The notes: generated by a model from the sequence alone, not told the origin. 39,423 bases of DNA from an uncultured Chitinophagales bacterium (GCA_937951415.1 CALFBW010000055.1:1-39423); one strand, 5' to 3'. Positions 31,879 to 39,423 are shown, numbered from the stretch's first letter. Numbers and translations: made by a program.

Positions 31879-33270
31879 GTGGAAAACAAGACTGACTCAG
31901 AACCTCCTCCTAATCCTGACCCCTTATCCTTTGAGTCCTTTGGACTGTTCACATACCTTTTTTCTACGGCAATTCACCCTAGCAGCATTGCTATCCTGCT
32001 GGCCCTAGTAATAGCACTTATTGTGTTGTCCGCATTAGTCTCAGCTTCCGAAGTCGCCTTTTTCTCCTTGTCGGCCGATCAACTCAAAGAACTAGAAGAA
32101 GATAAAACAAGCTCGAGCAAACGGGTGGTGAATTTAATGAAGCGGCGAGAATATTTACTAGCTACCATTCTGATTGCGAACAACCTCTTTAATGTTGGAA
32201 TCATTTTAAGTTCCTACATGCTAACGAGTAGCTTTTTAGACCCTCTCTTAACTAATGAATGGCTTAAAATACTAGTTGAAACCACACTCATAACGGGAAC
32301 ATTGGTCGTCTTCGGGGAAGTTCTCCCTAAGCTCTATGCAAAAAGCAACAATCTGCGGATAGCAAAAGCAAATGGGCTTCTCCTCACCTTCTTATCCCAA
32401 ATCTTCACTCCACTTGCAGGATGGTTAGTCAGTTCTACAAGTATGATTCAAACCTACCTTAGCAAAGGAAGTAAGGGAATTGACTACCAACGACTTGATC
32501 AAGCAATAGATCTAGTAGCCAAAAATAGTGGAAATGAAAATGAATTAGATCTACTAAAAGGCGTGCTCACTTTTGGAAACTTAACTGCTAAACAAATCAT
32601 GAAGGCTCGGGTAGATCTTGTTGCGATTGACATGGATAAGTCCTTTAATGAATTGTGTGAATTGGTTGTAGAATCAGGATTCTCTCGCATACCGGTTTAT
32701 AAGGACACCATAGATGATATCCAAGGTCTCATTTATGCAAAAGATCTCTTACCATTTACAGGAAAGTCTGCAAAATTCGACTGGAAAAAGCTCATCCGCA
32801 CAAATTTGTTGATTATTCCAGAATCAAAAAAAATAGATGACCTTTTACAAGACTTCCGAGAAAAGAAAATGCACTTAGCACTCGTTGTAGATGAGTTCGG
32901 TGGAACCATGGGAATCGTAACATTAGAAGATGTCCTAGAAGAGGTAGTAGGTGAAATCGAAGATGAATACGATAAATCATATGTGGAGCTTCTTCAAAAA
33001 AATCACGAAAACGAATACATCTGTGATGGTAAAACCTCCTTACTAGATCTATCTCGTTTCATGGATATTGAACATGAGGTTTTTGATGAAATAAAAGGAG
33101 ATTCAGATTCCATTGGCGGTTTACTACTGGAGCTTAATAATGGCTTTATGAAAAAAGGCGAGAAGATAATTTTTGATAAATTTCACTTTACCGTCTTGAG
33201 TCATTCTGCAAATCGCATCAAGGAAATAAAAATAAATATCCGTAAAGAAAGCAATGCACAAACTTCCTAA
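31879..33270 (+). CDS. gldE: Gliding motility-associated protein GldE
   Basis: 463 residues with the same layout as CorC-type transporters: a DUF21 membrane domain (about 45-200, with Ser-Ala-Ser-Glu-Val-Ala-Phe-Phe-Ser near 54-62 and Phe-Gly-Glu-Val-Leu-Pro-Lys near 145-151), a CBS pair (about 230-355, with Val-Val-Asp-Glu-Phe-Gly-Gly-Thr-Met-Gly near 336-345) and a C-terminal CorC_HlyC domain. Identification as GldE rests on its place between ssb and gldD; in Flavobacterium johnsoniae, GldD and GldE are required for gliding. The start is GTG at 31879: an in-frame TAG ends seven bases before it and no ATG follows within the membrane domain's N-terminus. It overlaps gldD by 17 bases. Confidence 0.9.
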   Translation: MENKTDSEPPPNPDPLSFESFGLFTYLFSTAIHPSSIAILLALVIALIVLSALVSASEVAFFSLSADQLKELEEDKTSSSKRVVNLMKRREYLLATILIANNLFNVGIILSSYMLTSSFLDPLLTNEWLKILVETTLITGTLVVFGEVLPKLYAKSNNLRIAKANGLLLTFLSQIFTPLAGWLVSSTSMIQTYLSKGSKGIDYQRLDQAIDLVAKNSGNENELDLLKGVLTFGNLTAKQIMKARVDLVAIDMDKSFNELCELVVESGFSRIPVYKDTIDDIQGLIYAKDLLPFTGKSAKFDWKKLIRTNLLIIPESKKIDDLLQDFREKKMHLALVVDEFGGTMGIVTLEDVLEEVVGEIEDEYDKSYVELLQKNHENEYICDGKTSLLDLSRFMDIEHEVFDEIKGDSDSIGGLLLELNNGFMKKGEKIIFDKFHFTVLSHSANRIKEIKINIRKESNAQTS

Positions 33271-33868
33271 TTTTCCATACTTATTTATTGCTGCATCAAT
33301 TTGCCTAATTGTACTGGTTTCTTGTAATGATGAGTACACTCCTAAGCCGCAGGCTTATCCTAAACTAGACTTACCCAATAAAGCGTACGAAAATTATCCC
33401 AATCCAGACTGTCCTTACAGCTTTGAAAAACCTACTTACGCCGTAATAGATTTGGAACCCTCCATTGCTTTCAAAAATTCTCAAGATAAGTGCTGGATGA
33501 ATTTGGACTTTCCTACAATTGGTGCAAAAATGCACATGAGTTACAAGCCAGTACAAAGTCGCGAAATGCTTATGAAACTCATAGAAGATGACTACAAATT
33601 AACCTCCAAGCACATAAAAAAGGCAGAATATATTGACAAAAGAGAAATTCGTACTGCCAACAAAGTATACGGTCTTTTCGCCGATGTTGGAGGCGATGCC
33701 GCTTCTCACATGCAATTTTTCGTCACTGATTCCAGCCGCCACTTTTTACGCGGTTCACTCTATTTTAATACCACACCAAATTTCGATTCGATCCGTCCAG
33801 CTATTCAATTTATTAAAGAAGATGTACTTCATCTGTTGGACAGTTTTAAATGGAAGGAATCGGAATAA
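33254..33868 (+). CDS. gldD: Gliding motility lipoprotein GldD
   Basis: 204 residues. A signal peptide ends Ile-Val-Leu-Val-Ser-Cys24, a lipobox. The mature part begins with the family pattern Asp-Glu-Tyr-Thr-Pro-Lys-Pro-Gln-Ala-Tyr-Pro-Lys-Leu-Asp-Leu-Pro, then Cys-Pro-Tyr-Ser-Phe-Glu-Lys-Pro-Thr-Tyr-Ala near 51-61, Cys-Trp-Met-Asn-Leu-Asp-Phe-Pro near 79-86, and Tyr-Gly-Leu-Phe-Ala-Asp-Val-Gly-Gly-Asp-Ala-Ala-Ser near 139-151, all characteristic of GldD. It is an envelope lipoprotein needed for gliding in Flavobacterium. Its ATG lies inside the end of gldE (17-base overlap), and adenine deaminase follows after 15 bases. Confidence 0.93.
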   Translation: MHKLPNFPYLFIAASICLIVLVSCNDEYTPKPQAYPKLDLPNKAYENYPNPDCPYSFEKPTYAVIDLEPSIAFKNSQDKCWMNLDFPTIGAKMHMSYKPVQSREMLMKLIEDDYKLTSKHIKKAEYIDKREIRTANKVYGLFADVGGDAASHMQFFVTDSSRHFLRGSLYFNTTPNFDSIRPAIQFIKEDVLHLLDSFKWKESE

Positions 33869-33883
33869 ATATTCTTACTGAAA

Positions 33884-35512
33884 ATGAATTCATACCAAGT
33901 AAGCGGCCAATTAATTGATATTCGTGGCCGCGAAATATATCCTGCCATTGTCTCTATTGCCAATGGAATTATTCAAGAAATAGAACGAACAGAAGCTACA
34001 AAAGTGGACGCTCAATATCTTCTTCCTGGTTTTGTAGATGCACATGTTCACATCGAAAGCTCATTACTAATTCCAAGCGAGTTCGCACGTATGGCGGTTG
34101 TTCATGGAACGGTTGCTACCATATCTGATCCACATGAAATAGGAAATGTATTAGGGGTAAAAGGTGTTGAATTTATGATTCAAAACGGTAATCAAGTTCC
34201 CTTTCACTTTTTCTTCGGGGCTCCATCTTGCGTTCCAGCTACAAGCTTCGAAACTGCAGGGGCAGAAATCACCGTGGAAGACGTAGACTATTTATTGCAA
34301 AAACCTGAGATTCTATATTTGGCGGAAATGATGAATTGGCCAGGCGTCCTTTTCGGTGATGCAGAAGTAAAAGCCAAAATTGCACTCGCTCAGAAATACA
34401 AAAAGCCTGTAGACGGACACGCTCCAGGTTTGAAAGGAGAACAAGCTTTCCGCTACATCCAAGCCGGAATGACCACAGATCACGAATGCTTTACTTCAGA
34501 AGAAGCACTAGACAAATTAAAGCACGGAATGAAAATTCTAATTCGTGAAGGAAGCGCCGCAAAGAATTTCGAAGCTCTCATTGGGTTATTACCGCAGCAC
34601 TACAAAGCTATGATGTTTTGCTCAGATGATAAACATCCTGACAGTTTAGAGATTGGTCATTTAGATCAATTGGTAAAACGGGCCTTGGCCAAAGGTCAAA
34701 ATCTTTACGATGTCCTGAATGTAGCTTGCCTAAATCCAGTTGATCATTACAAGCTGCCAATAGGAACCCTTCAAGTTGGGGATTCTGCAGATTTCATTTG
34801 CATTGATTCTCCCGCCAATTTTCGCGTAAAGGCTACTTACATTCAAGGTGAAAAAGTAGCAAATGAAGGAAAGACACTCATTGAATCTGTTCCCTGCGAA
34901 AGTCCCAATCAGTTTGACTGCAACTTAAAGGAAGCTAAAGATTTTATCATTGAAAGTCCCGCCAAAAAGGTTCCTGTCATTGAAGTTCTGGATGGAGAAC
35001 TGATTACAAATCGACTCGAATATGAGCTAAGCAGTAGTGATGGAGCACTCCAGACCGACGTATCTCTCGATATTCTTAAAATCGCTGTCATCAATCGCTA
35101 TAGCGATCAAAAGGTAGCCACAGCATTCATAAAGAATTTTGGAATAAAAGAAGGAGCAATCGCTTCTTCGGTAGCACACGACTCTCATAACATTATCGTG
35201 CTTGGTACGAGTGATGACTATATGGCCGCAGCCACCAATGCTATTATAGAAGCCAAAGGAGGTCTATGCGCCACTGATGCAAACGGGACGGAACTACTAG
35301 CATTGCCTGTGGCTGGCTTGATGAGTGCTGAGGATGGTTATTCTATTTCTAGCGCCTATACTTCGCTTGATCAGCGGGCGAAAGCTATGGGAAGTACGCT
35401 CCTATCTCCTTTCATGTCGCTCTCTTTTATGGCTCTACTCGTGATTCCAGCCCTCAAATTAAGCGACAAAGGCCTTTTTGATGGCAAGGAGTTTGCGTTT
35501 GTTGAGTGGTAG
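33884..35512 (+). CDS. ade: Adenine deaminase
   Basis: 542 residues, the usual length for the bacterial Ade/AdeC amidohydrolase that turns adenine into hypoxanthine and ammonia in purine salvage. Metal-binding Asp-Ala-His-Val-His-Ile-Glu-Ser-Ser near 52-60, Asp-Gly-His-Ala-Pro-Gly-Leu near 176-182, Asp-His-Glu-Cys-Phe-Thr-Ser near 198-204, Leu-Ile-Arg-Glu-Gly-Ser-Ala near 218-224 and Cys-Ser-Asp-Asp-Lys-His-Pro-Asp near 246-253 are all present, as is the C-terminal domain with Val-Ala-His-Asp-Ser-His-Asn near 428. It follows gldD after 15 bases, probably in one transcript. Nothing suggests a link to gliding. Confidence 0.95.
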   Translation: MNSYQVSGQLIDIRGREIYPAIVSIANGIIQEIERTEATKVDAQYLLPGFVDAHVHIESSLLIPSEFARMAVVHGTVATISDPHEIGNVLGVKGVEFMIQNGNQVPFHFFFGAPSCVPATSFETAGAEITVEDVDYLLQKPEILYLAEMMNWPGVLFGDAEVKAKIALAQKYKKPVDGHAPGLKGEQAFRYIQAGMTTDHECFTSEEALDKLKHGMKILIREGSAAKNFEALIGLLPQHYKAMMFCSDDKHPDSLEIGHLDQLVKRALAKGQNLYDVLNVACLNPVDHYKLPIGTLQVGDSADFICIDSPANFRVKATYIQGEKVANEGKTLIESVPCESPNQFDCNLKEAKDFIIESPAKKVPVIEVLDGELITNRLEYELSSSDGALQTDVSLDILKIAVINRYSDQKVATAFIKNFGIKEGAIASSVAHDSHNIIVLGTSDDYMAAATNAIIEAKGGLCATDANGTELLALPVAGLMSAEDGYSISSAYTSLDQRAKAMGSTLLSPFMSLSFMALLVIPALKLSDKGLFDGKEFAFVEW

Positions 35513-35524
35513 TTTCCGCAAAAA

Positions 35525-35566
35525 AAGGAAAACTGCTACCTTCGTCAAAAAAAAAATCGAACTATC
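35525..35566 (+). promoter_or_regulatory. Possible promoter of the 36-residue microprotein
   Basis: TACCTTCG at about 35537-35544 is one mismatch from the Bacteroidota -7 box TAnnTTTG. A T-rich but not consensus -33 lies about 21 bases upstream. The same bases take part in an imperfect hairpin (GTAG...CTAC) that may terminate the adenine deaminase transcript. Confidence 0.28.
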
Positions 35567-35677
35567 ATGGGAGTCATCAATAAACTACGAGGTAATAAAG
35601 TCCTATTATTGGGCGTCATTCTATGCGCTTTAGTCGCTTATATTTTGATGATGGGCTATTCCGCCTATGCTGGATAA
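35567..35677 (+). CDS. 36-residue membrane microprotein resembling the PpiD anchor
   Basis: A short frame between adenine deaminase and mscL. It begins Met-Gly-Val-Ile-Asn-Lys-Leu-Arg-Gly and continues with one hydrophobic segment (about residues 12-29), ending Tyr-Ser-Ala-Tyr-Ala-Gly. The first nine residues match the start of the PpiD-like protein of this window (Met-Ala-Val-Ile-Gly-Lys-Leu-Arg-Gly) at seven positions, and in both a transmembrane helix follows directly. It ends there, with no chaperone or parvulin part and no remnant of one downstream. A promoter-like TACCTTCG lies about 23 bases upstream. It could be a genuine small membrane protein or a truncated copy; the intact start, frame and stop favour the first. 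Confidence 0.6.
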   Translation: MGVINKLRGNKVLLLGVILCALVAYILMMGYSAYAG

Positions 35678-35787
35678 GGAGTTTAGCACTCGCAGCTTCT
35701 AATGGCTAAGTCATAACATTCGGTGACTTATCGAAATGCCAAACATCTACATAGAGAACAACTTTCATTTATATAATCTAATTAATC

Positions 35788-36183
35788 ATGTTTCAAGACT
35801 TTAAAGACTTTATCTCGCAGGGTAATGCTTTAGACATGGCAGTGGGTTTGATACTCGCAACGGCCTTTGGAAAAATCGTTACTACCTTAGTTTCTAAGGT
35901 ATTATTGCCTCCTATTGGAATGGCTATGGGCGGTGTTTCCTTCGATGACTTAAAGTATATTCTTCAAGACGGCGTTGCCGCTGTTGGAGACAAAGCAGCA
36001 ATTGCTGAAGTAGCTATCGGATGGGGTTCATTCGTTCAAGCAATCATCGACTTTATCATCATTGCATTCGTGGTATTCTTATTCGTAAGAGCTTACATGA
36101 AAGCAAATCCACCAGAAGAAGTGGTAGATGGACCAACTGAAGTTGATCTATTGACAGAAATTCGCGATTCTTTGAAGCGCTAA
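35788..36183 (+). CDS. mscL: Large-conductance mechanosensitive channel
   Basis: 131 residues, the usual length. MscL is the homopentameric inner-membrane valve that opens under osmotic downshock. The N-terminal Phe-Lys-Asp-Phe-Ile-Ser-Gln-Gly-Asn-Ala-Leu-Asp-Met-Ala-Val-Gly-Leu-Ile-Leu-Ala near 4-23 is the pore-lining helix. The second transmembrane segment lies at about 82-104 (Phe-Val-Gln-Ala-Ile-Ile-Asp-Phe-Ile-Ile-Ile-Ala-Phe), and the C-terminal helix ends Asp-Leu-Leu-Thr-Glu-Ile-Arg-Asp-Ser-Leu. It is monocistronic, with a strong terminator 24 bases past the stop. Confidence 0.96.
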   Translation: MFQDFKDFISQGNALDMAVGLILATAFGKIVTTLVSKVLLPPIGMAMGGVSFDDLKYILQDGVAAVGDKAAIAEVAIGWGSFVQAIIDFIIIAFVVFLFVRAYMKANPPEEVVDGPTEVDLLTEIRDSLKR

Positions 36184-36207
36184 TTCGAAATTAACAGAAC
36201 AGTACCG

Positions 36208-36242
36208 TCCCCTTCAATTTGAAATTGAAGGGGATTTTTTTT
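36208..36242 (+). terminator. Rho-independent terminator of mscL
   Basis: TCCCCTTCAATTT and AAATTGAAGGGGA are perfect complements around one base (a smaller loop opens in practice) and are followed by eight T. Confidence 0.9.
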
Positions 36243-36298
36243 GTATCCCATTGGCCATATTAGCCGAACATCGATGGAGATGCCAGAAAGAAAAAGCC

Positions 36299-36331
36299 CA
36301 AAGCGTAAAGTTCTTTTCGAACGTTACGCTT
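36299..36331. repeat. Palindromic hairpin AAAGCGTAA...TTACGCTTT
   Basis: Nine-base perfect arms enclose a second four-base pair (GTTC/GAAC) and a five-base loop, with a single mismatch between the two stems. On the minus strand it is followed by GGGCTTTTTCTTTC, so it may be a weak back-up terminator for transcripts coming from the recA side, or a structured RNA element. Confidence 0.6.
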
Positions 36332-36615
36332 TGGACTACCAAACAAAAAACTACTATTTAAAGATTACAGTGTTTGGCAGAACCACCTTACAACTTCCAC
36401 CATTACTATATCCTTGCTACGCTCAAAATATGACTTTGATCAATACAAAACAACAGTTTGCATAAACAATTTTGCAATAATATGTATCAATTGTCGGCTT
36501 GTTCATTCGAAGACGAGTATTGACACTGCTTTCTTCGACAAGACATAACAAAGCCTCACTGTCTCATCTAATACGGTCACTTGCCTCAGCCTTTAAAGAC
36601 CATCAAAACCAGAAT

Positions 36616-36653
36616 AAAGAGAACAAGAAAGGGCGACCCTCACGGACCGCCCT
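36616..36653 (-). terminator. Terminator of recA
   Basis: On the minus strand AGGGCGGTCC pairs with GGGTCGCCCT (two G-U pairs) around GTGA and is followed by TTCTTGTTCTCTTT. It lies about 125 bases past the recA stop. Confidence 0.65.
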
Positions 36654-36778
36654 CTATCATTATACTAAACAGGTAAATTCAAAATTGTTTTGCTTCACGA
36701 TTCCTTAAATCAATCAAACTTCAGAAGTTGACTTCCACAAATCACGCTTGAATCCCTATTTGTGTTTATTAGACAAAA

Positions 36779-37843
36779 TCAGCTCTTCGCCTTGACTTTA
36801 GCGTCAACCTCCGCCTCCGCAGCGGCTGGAGCCTCTTCCTCTACTGACTCTTCGCCTTCAAGCTTCGCTCTAATTTGGCGATCGATATCTTCCATCAAAT
36901 CCGGATTATCCAATAGGAAGGACTTTACGTTCTCGCGCCCTTGACCAATCTTGTTGGTTTGGTAACTGAACCAAGAGCCACTTTTATTGATGATCTCCAG
37001 CTCCACTCCGAAATCAATGATCTCCCCTAGTCTTGAAATTCCTTCACCATAGATGATGTCGAATTCTGCTAAACGGAAAGGAGGTGCCATCTTATTCTTC
37101 ACTACTTTCACTTTCGTACGGTTACCCAAAACCGCAACTCCGTCCTTAATTTGTGTAGAACGACGCACATCTAATCGGATTGACGAATAAAACTTAAGTG
37201 CGTTTCCACCAGTAGTGGTCTCAGGGTTACCGAACATTACACCAATCTTTTCTCTCAACTGGTTAATGAAAATACAGCAACATCCCGTTTTACTAATAGT
37301 ACCGGTTAGCTTTCTCAATGCCTGCGACATCAAACGAGCCTGTAAACCCATCTTTGAGTCACCCATGTTTCCTTCGAGCTCACCACGTGGTACAAGTGCA
37401 GCAACCGAGTCAATTACTACGATATCGAGGCTGCTAGAACGAATCATATGATCAGCAATTTCTAGTGCCTCCTCTCCACAACTAGGCTGTGCTACATACA
37501 AGTTCTCTACGTCAATGCCCAATGACTCGGCATATAATGGATCAAAAGCATGCTCTGCATCAATCATCAAGGCATTTCCACCCAATTTCTGACATTGTGC
37601 AATAGCATGTAAAGCCAAAGTAGTCTTACCCGAAGACTCTGGCCCATATATTTCAACGACTCTCCCTTTGGGAAAACCTTTTATTCCTAAAGCTTGATCA
37701 AGTGCAATAGATCCTGATGGAATCACTTCCACATCTACTACTTCCTTATCTCCCAACTTCATGATGGTACCCTTTCCATGCATTTTGTTGAGTTTGTCGA
37801 CTACCATTTTTAAGGCACGCGACTTTTCATCTTTTACTGTCAT
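36779..37843 (-). CDS. recA: Recombinase A
   Basis: 354 residues from the ATG at 37843. RecA forms ATP-dependent filaments on single-stranded DNA for homologous recombination and the DNA-damage response. Walker A Gly-Pro-Glu-Ser-Ser-Gly-Lys-Thr-Thr is at 67-75, Walker B Ile-Val-Val-Ile-Asp-Ser near 138-143, the L2 DNA-binding loop [12 protein letters not shown] near 203-214, and the C-terminus carries the usual acidic Ala/Glu-rich tail with a basic end. A GTG eight codons upstream would extend the frame, but that segment overlaps the promoter's -7 box. It is monocistronic; an upstream membrane protein gene lies 77 bases away on the same strand. Confidence 0.97.
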   Translation of the reverse strand: MTVKDEKSRALKMVVDKLNKMHGKGTIMKLGDKEVVDVEVIPSGSIALDQALGIKGFPKGRVVEIYGPESSGKTTLALHAIAQCQKLGGNALMIDAEHAFDPLYAESLGIDVENLYVAQPSCGEEALEIADHMIRSSSLDIVVIDSVAALVPRGELEGNMGDSKMGLQARLMSQALRKLTGTISKTGCCCIFINQLREKIGVMFGNPETTTGGNALKFYSSIRLDVRRSTQIKDGVAVLGNRTKVKVVKNKMAPPFRLAEFDIIYGEGISRLGEIIDFGVELEIINKSGSWFSYQTNKIGQGRENVKSFLLDNPDLMEDIDRQIRAKLEGEESVEEEAPAAAEAEVDAKVKAKS

Positions 37844-37866
37844 AGCTGTCTTTTTAAAGTCTAACA

Positions 37867-37874
37867 CAAATATA
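37867..37874 (-). promoter_or_regulatory. -7 box of the recA promoter
   Basis: TATATTTG on the minus strand matches TAnnTTTG exactly and lies 23 bases before the recA ATG. No TTG stands at the expected -33 distance, only a T-run, which may reflect a regulated promoter. No LexA-type palindrome is recognised. Confidence 0.45.
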
Positions 37875-37920
37875 TACTAATTTTTTTAGTAAAAGTTAAT
37901 CATACTAATATTTTTTGCAT

Positions 37921-38361
37921 TTATTTTTCTTTATTTCCTGTTTCGTCTACTCCCCAAGCCTTAAACAAAGACTTACCTGCAAAGGTCAAAAACGTACCAC
38001 ATACGTAAAAAACTGTCATGGCAAAAAACATCATTCGCTCCACATAAATGTCTTGAAGTGAAAGACCGCTCAAGAATTGGGTAAAGCCAATAATTGCAAG
38101 CAATATCAGTAGGAATACCAACATACTTGTGCCGATGTATCTAGCGAAACCGCTTTGTCGAACAAACAGGATGTTGGAATTCAAAAGAATGAACAAGCCA
38201 ATACCTGCCGTTGCAGCGCGCCACAAACTGATATCACTGGCGCCCAAAAATTTGCTAAGCAGTGTAATGATAAATGTGAGGACTATCACCAAGCCACCCT
38301 GGAAAACTGGACCTATTGAGATAATATGTTCGAGACTTAAAAGCGGCTTTTGCTCGCTCAT
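37921..38361 (-). CDS. Four-helix membrane protein of unknown function
   Basis: 146 residues. Four hydrophobic segments lie at about 18-38, 47-62, 73-93 and 110-128; the protein starts with a polar Met-Ser-Glu-Gln-Lys-Pro and ends with a charged Thr-Gly-Asn-Lys-Glu-Lys. No domain is recognised. It follows the permease gene by nine bases on the same strand, so the two are probably co-transcribed, and it may be an accessory to the transporter or simply a neighbour. Confidence 0.78.
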   Translation of the reverse strand: MSEQKPLLSLEHIISIGPVFQGGLVIVLTFIITLLSKFLGASDISLWRAATAGIGLFILLNSNILFVRQSGFARYIGTSMLVFLLILLAIIGFTQFLSGLSLQDIYVERMMFFAMTVFYVCGTFLTFAGKSLFKAWGVDETGNKEK

Positions 38362-38370
38362 TTTTTTGAT

Positions 38371-39423
38371 TTAGTTCGAAGTCCTAACGTCTAAGGCATC
38401 CCTAATACCATTACCAACGAGGTTAAAGCCCAGGGTTAAAATGAGAATACAAATACCCGGTAGAAAGGCCAGAAAAGACTTAGAAGTGCCGATGTACTTG
38501 TAATATTCATTCAAAATGCCTCCCCAGGAAGGTTTCGGTGGCTGCACGCCAATTCCCAAGAAGCTCAAACCTGCTTCAATGATAATAGCTGAAGCGAAGT
38601 TTGCTGCAGTTATAACAATGATGGGTCCGACCGTGTTCGGCAAAATGTGCTTAAAAATGGTTCTAAAGTTCGAAAAGCCTAAGCTCCTAGCAGCTTCAAC
38701 AAAATCTTTTTCTCGCAAACTAAAAAACTGTCCCCGAACAATTCTGGCCACTTCTACCCACATTACTAAACCAACTGCAACAAAAATGAGCCAATAGTTC
38801 CGTTGAAAAATGATCACCAAGGCAAACACCCAAAGTAATAGCGGCACCGACCAAAAGACATTTATTACATACATAATTAGATCGTCCACCCAGCCACGAT
38901 AATAGCCCGCTAACGCACCTAAAGTGATTCCTATAACTAGTGACACAAAAACGGCTACTAAGCCCACAGAAAGAGACACCCGCACTCCAAGGAGCAAACG
39001 ACTCAAGTTGTCTCTACCAAATTTGTCTGTGCCTAATAAAAAGGTTTGCGTTTTCAAGTGCTTATCTACAATGATCTTTTGTAAATCCTGTAATTCCAAA
39101 GAGAGCAAATCTCCAGCATAGTTCTTGAAATCAAACTTTCCTCCTTCAAAGTGCACTTCATTTTCCATCGTGTTTAGAGGATGGACTATCTCCGCCAAGC
39201 TGAAAGTATCTAAATCAATGTCTAAATCATCACCTGTGTATCGATCAACGACAATATTGCCACCGGAGAACTCATAACTCTTGATGGGAATTTTCTCGTA
39301 GATACTTTCTTGTCCGTTAAATAAACGCTCGCCCAACCAAGTTCCCTTCAGTTTTTGATCTTTACGTCGCTTCAACATCACTACCGAAAATCCCGGTTCT
39401 TCTGTTCGTATTTCGAGAATTTG
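38371..39423 (-). CDS. OppC/DppC-type ABC transporter permease (5' end outside the window)
   Basis: At least 350 residues of a peptide/nickel-type inner-membrane permease. The N-terminal part has a long soluble insertion typical of Bacteroidota members (Gly-Thr-Asp-Lys-Phe-Gly-Arg-Asp-Asn-Leu-Ser-Arg precedes the membrane part). The transmembrane region holds the binding-protein-dependent permease signature Glu-Ala-Ala-Arg-Ser-Leu-Gly-Phe-Ser...Ile-Phe-Lys-His-Ile-Leu-Pro-Asn, which docks the ATPase, followed by Glu-Ala-Gly-Leu-Ser-Phe-Leu-Gly-Ile-Gly. The frame stays open to the window edge past the first ATG (39378) and GTG (39381), reading Ile-Leu-Glu-Ile-Arg-Thr-Glu-Glu-Pro-Gly-Phe-Ser, and the usual first membrane helix is missing, so the true start lies beyond 39423. 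Confidence 0.9.
   Translation of the reverse strand, partial: QILEIRTEEPGFSVVMLKRRKDQKLKGTWLGERLFNGQESIYEKIPIKSYEFSGGNIVVDRYTGDDLDIDLDTFSLAEIVHPLNTMENEVHFEGGKFDFKNYAGDLLSLELQDLQKIIVDKHLKTQTFLLGTDKFGRDNLSRLLLGVRVSLSVGLVAVFVSLVIGITLGALAGYYRGWVDDLIMYVINVFWSVPLLLWVFALVIIFQRNYWLIFVAVGLVMWVEVARIVRGQFFSLREKDFVEAARSLGFSNFRTIFKHILPNTVGPIIVITAANFASAIIIEAGLSFLGIGVQPPKPSWGGILNEYYKYIGTSKSFLAFLPGICILILTLGFNLVGNGIRDALDVRTSN

Larger units (their letters stand above)
36243..36778. other. Intergenic region between mscL and recA
   Basis: 536 bases without a convincing gene between two convergent genes. It contains an isolated palindrome at 36299-36331 and the recA terminator at 36616-36653. Two plus-strand frames of about 70 codons have odd composition, and one crosses the recA terminator; they are not called. 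Confidence 0.5.

Noticed and set aside
36241-36708. Two plus-strand frames of about 70 codons between mscL and recA
   Set aside because: One starts inside the mscL terminator, the other crosses the recA terminator; composition is unlike the neighbouring genes.
1-39423. tRNA, rRNA, CRISPR array, insertion sequence or prophage
   Set aside because: No cloverleaf-like T-arm sequence, regularly spaced repeats, transposase, integrase or phage structural motif was seen in reading the window.

Overview
The window is a typical chromosomal segment of a Bacteroidota bacterium (Flavobacteriia, Cytophagia or Saprospiria type; nothing here fixes the family). The evidence is a gldE-gldD gliding pair behind mutY-ssb, the block coaX / outer-membrane protein / TPR protein / lptC / CorC-like protein / ppiD, an adenine deaminase and MscL of Bacteroidota type, many short lipoproteins, almost no Shine-Dalgarno sequences, and promoters of the TTG...TAnnTTTG kind. 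I see no rRNA, tRNA, CRISPR array, insertion sequence or prophage.

Layout. 1-870 is gene-free and strikingly A-rich on the + strand. 876-2670 (minus) holds a YbhN-type membrane protein and scpA. dxs (2887-4809, plus) faces a minus-strand run of an RsmI-like methylase, an EI24/CysZ-like membrane protein, a family 2 glycosyltransferase and a long-chain acyl-CoA synthetase (4815-8769). From 8864 to 22455 everything is on the plus strand: a small Lys-rich lipoprotein, a monoacylglycerol-lipase-like hydrolase, a hypothetical protein, two tandem cyclophilins, then TSUP permease, truncated haemoglobin, coaX, outer-membrane protein, TPR protein, lptC, CorC-like protein, ppiD, ybaK and rlmG. This block is mostly envelope biogenesis: LPS transport, periplasmic folding and outer-membrane proteins.

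22471-29880 is the accessory part and the least explained. It holds a 623-residue membrane-anchored coiled-coil protein with recurring Trp-Lys pairs, an exported protein with a complete glucan-water-dikinase-like core, a GNAT acetyltransferase, three small minus-strand genes each followed by its own terminator, and two convergent small membrane proteins.

30122-36183 (plus) returns to known genes: mutY, ssb, gldE, gldD, adenine deaminase, a 36-residue membrane microprotein that resembles the free-standing N-terminal anchor of the PpiD protein in this same window, and mscL. 36779-39423 (minus) holds recA, a four-helix membrane protein and an OppC/DppC-type permease that runs off the window end.

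Several genes can only start at GTG or TTG because an in-frame stop lies just upstream (scpA, truncated haemoglobin, mutY, gldE). The best candidates for something undescribed are the PpiD-anchor microprotein, the exported dikinase-like protein, the coiled-coil protein and the small-gene cluster at 27.8-28.8 kb. All functional statements come from reading motifs; no database search was run.
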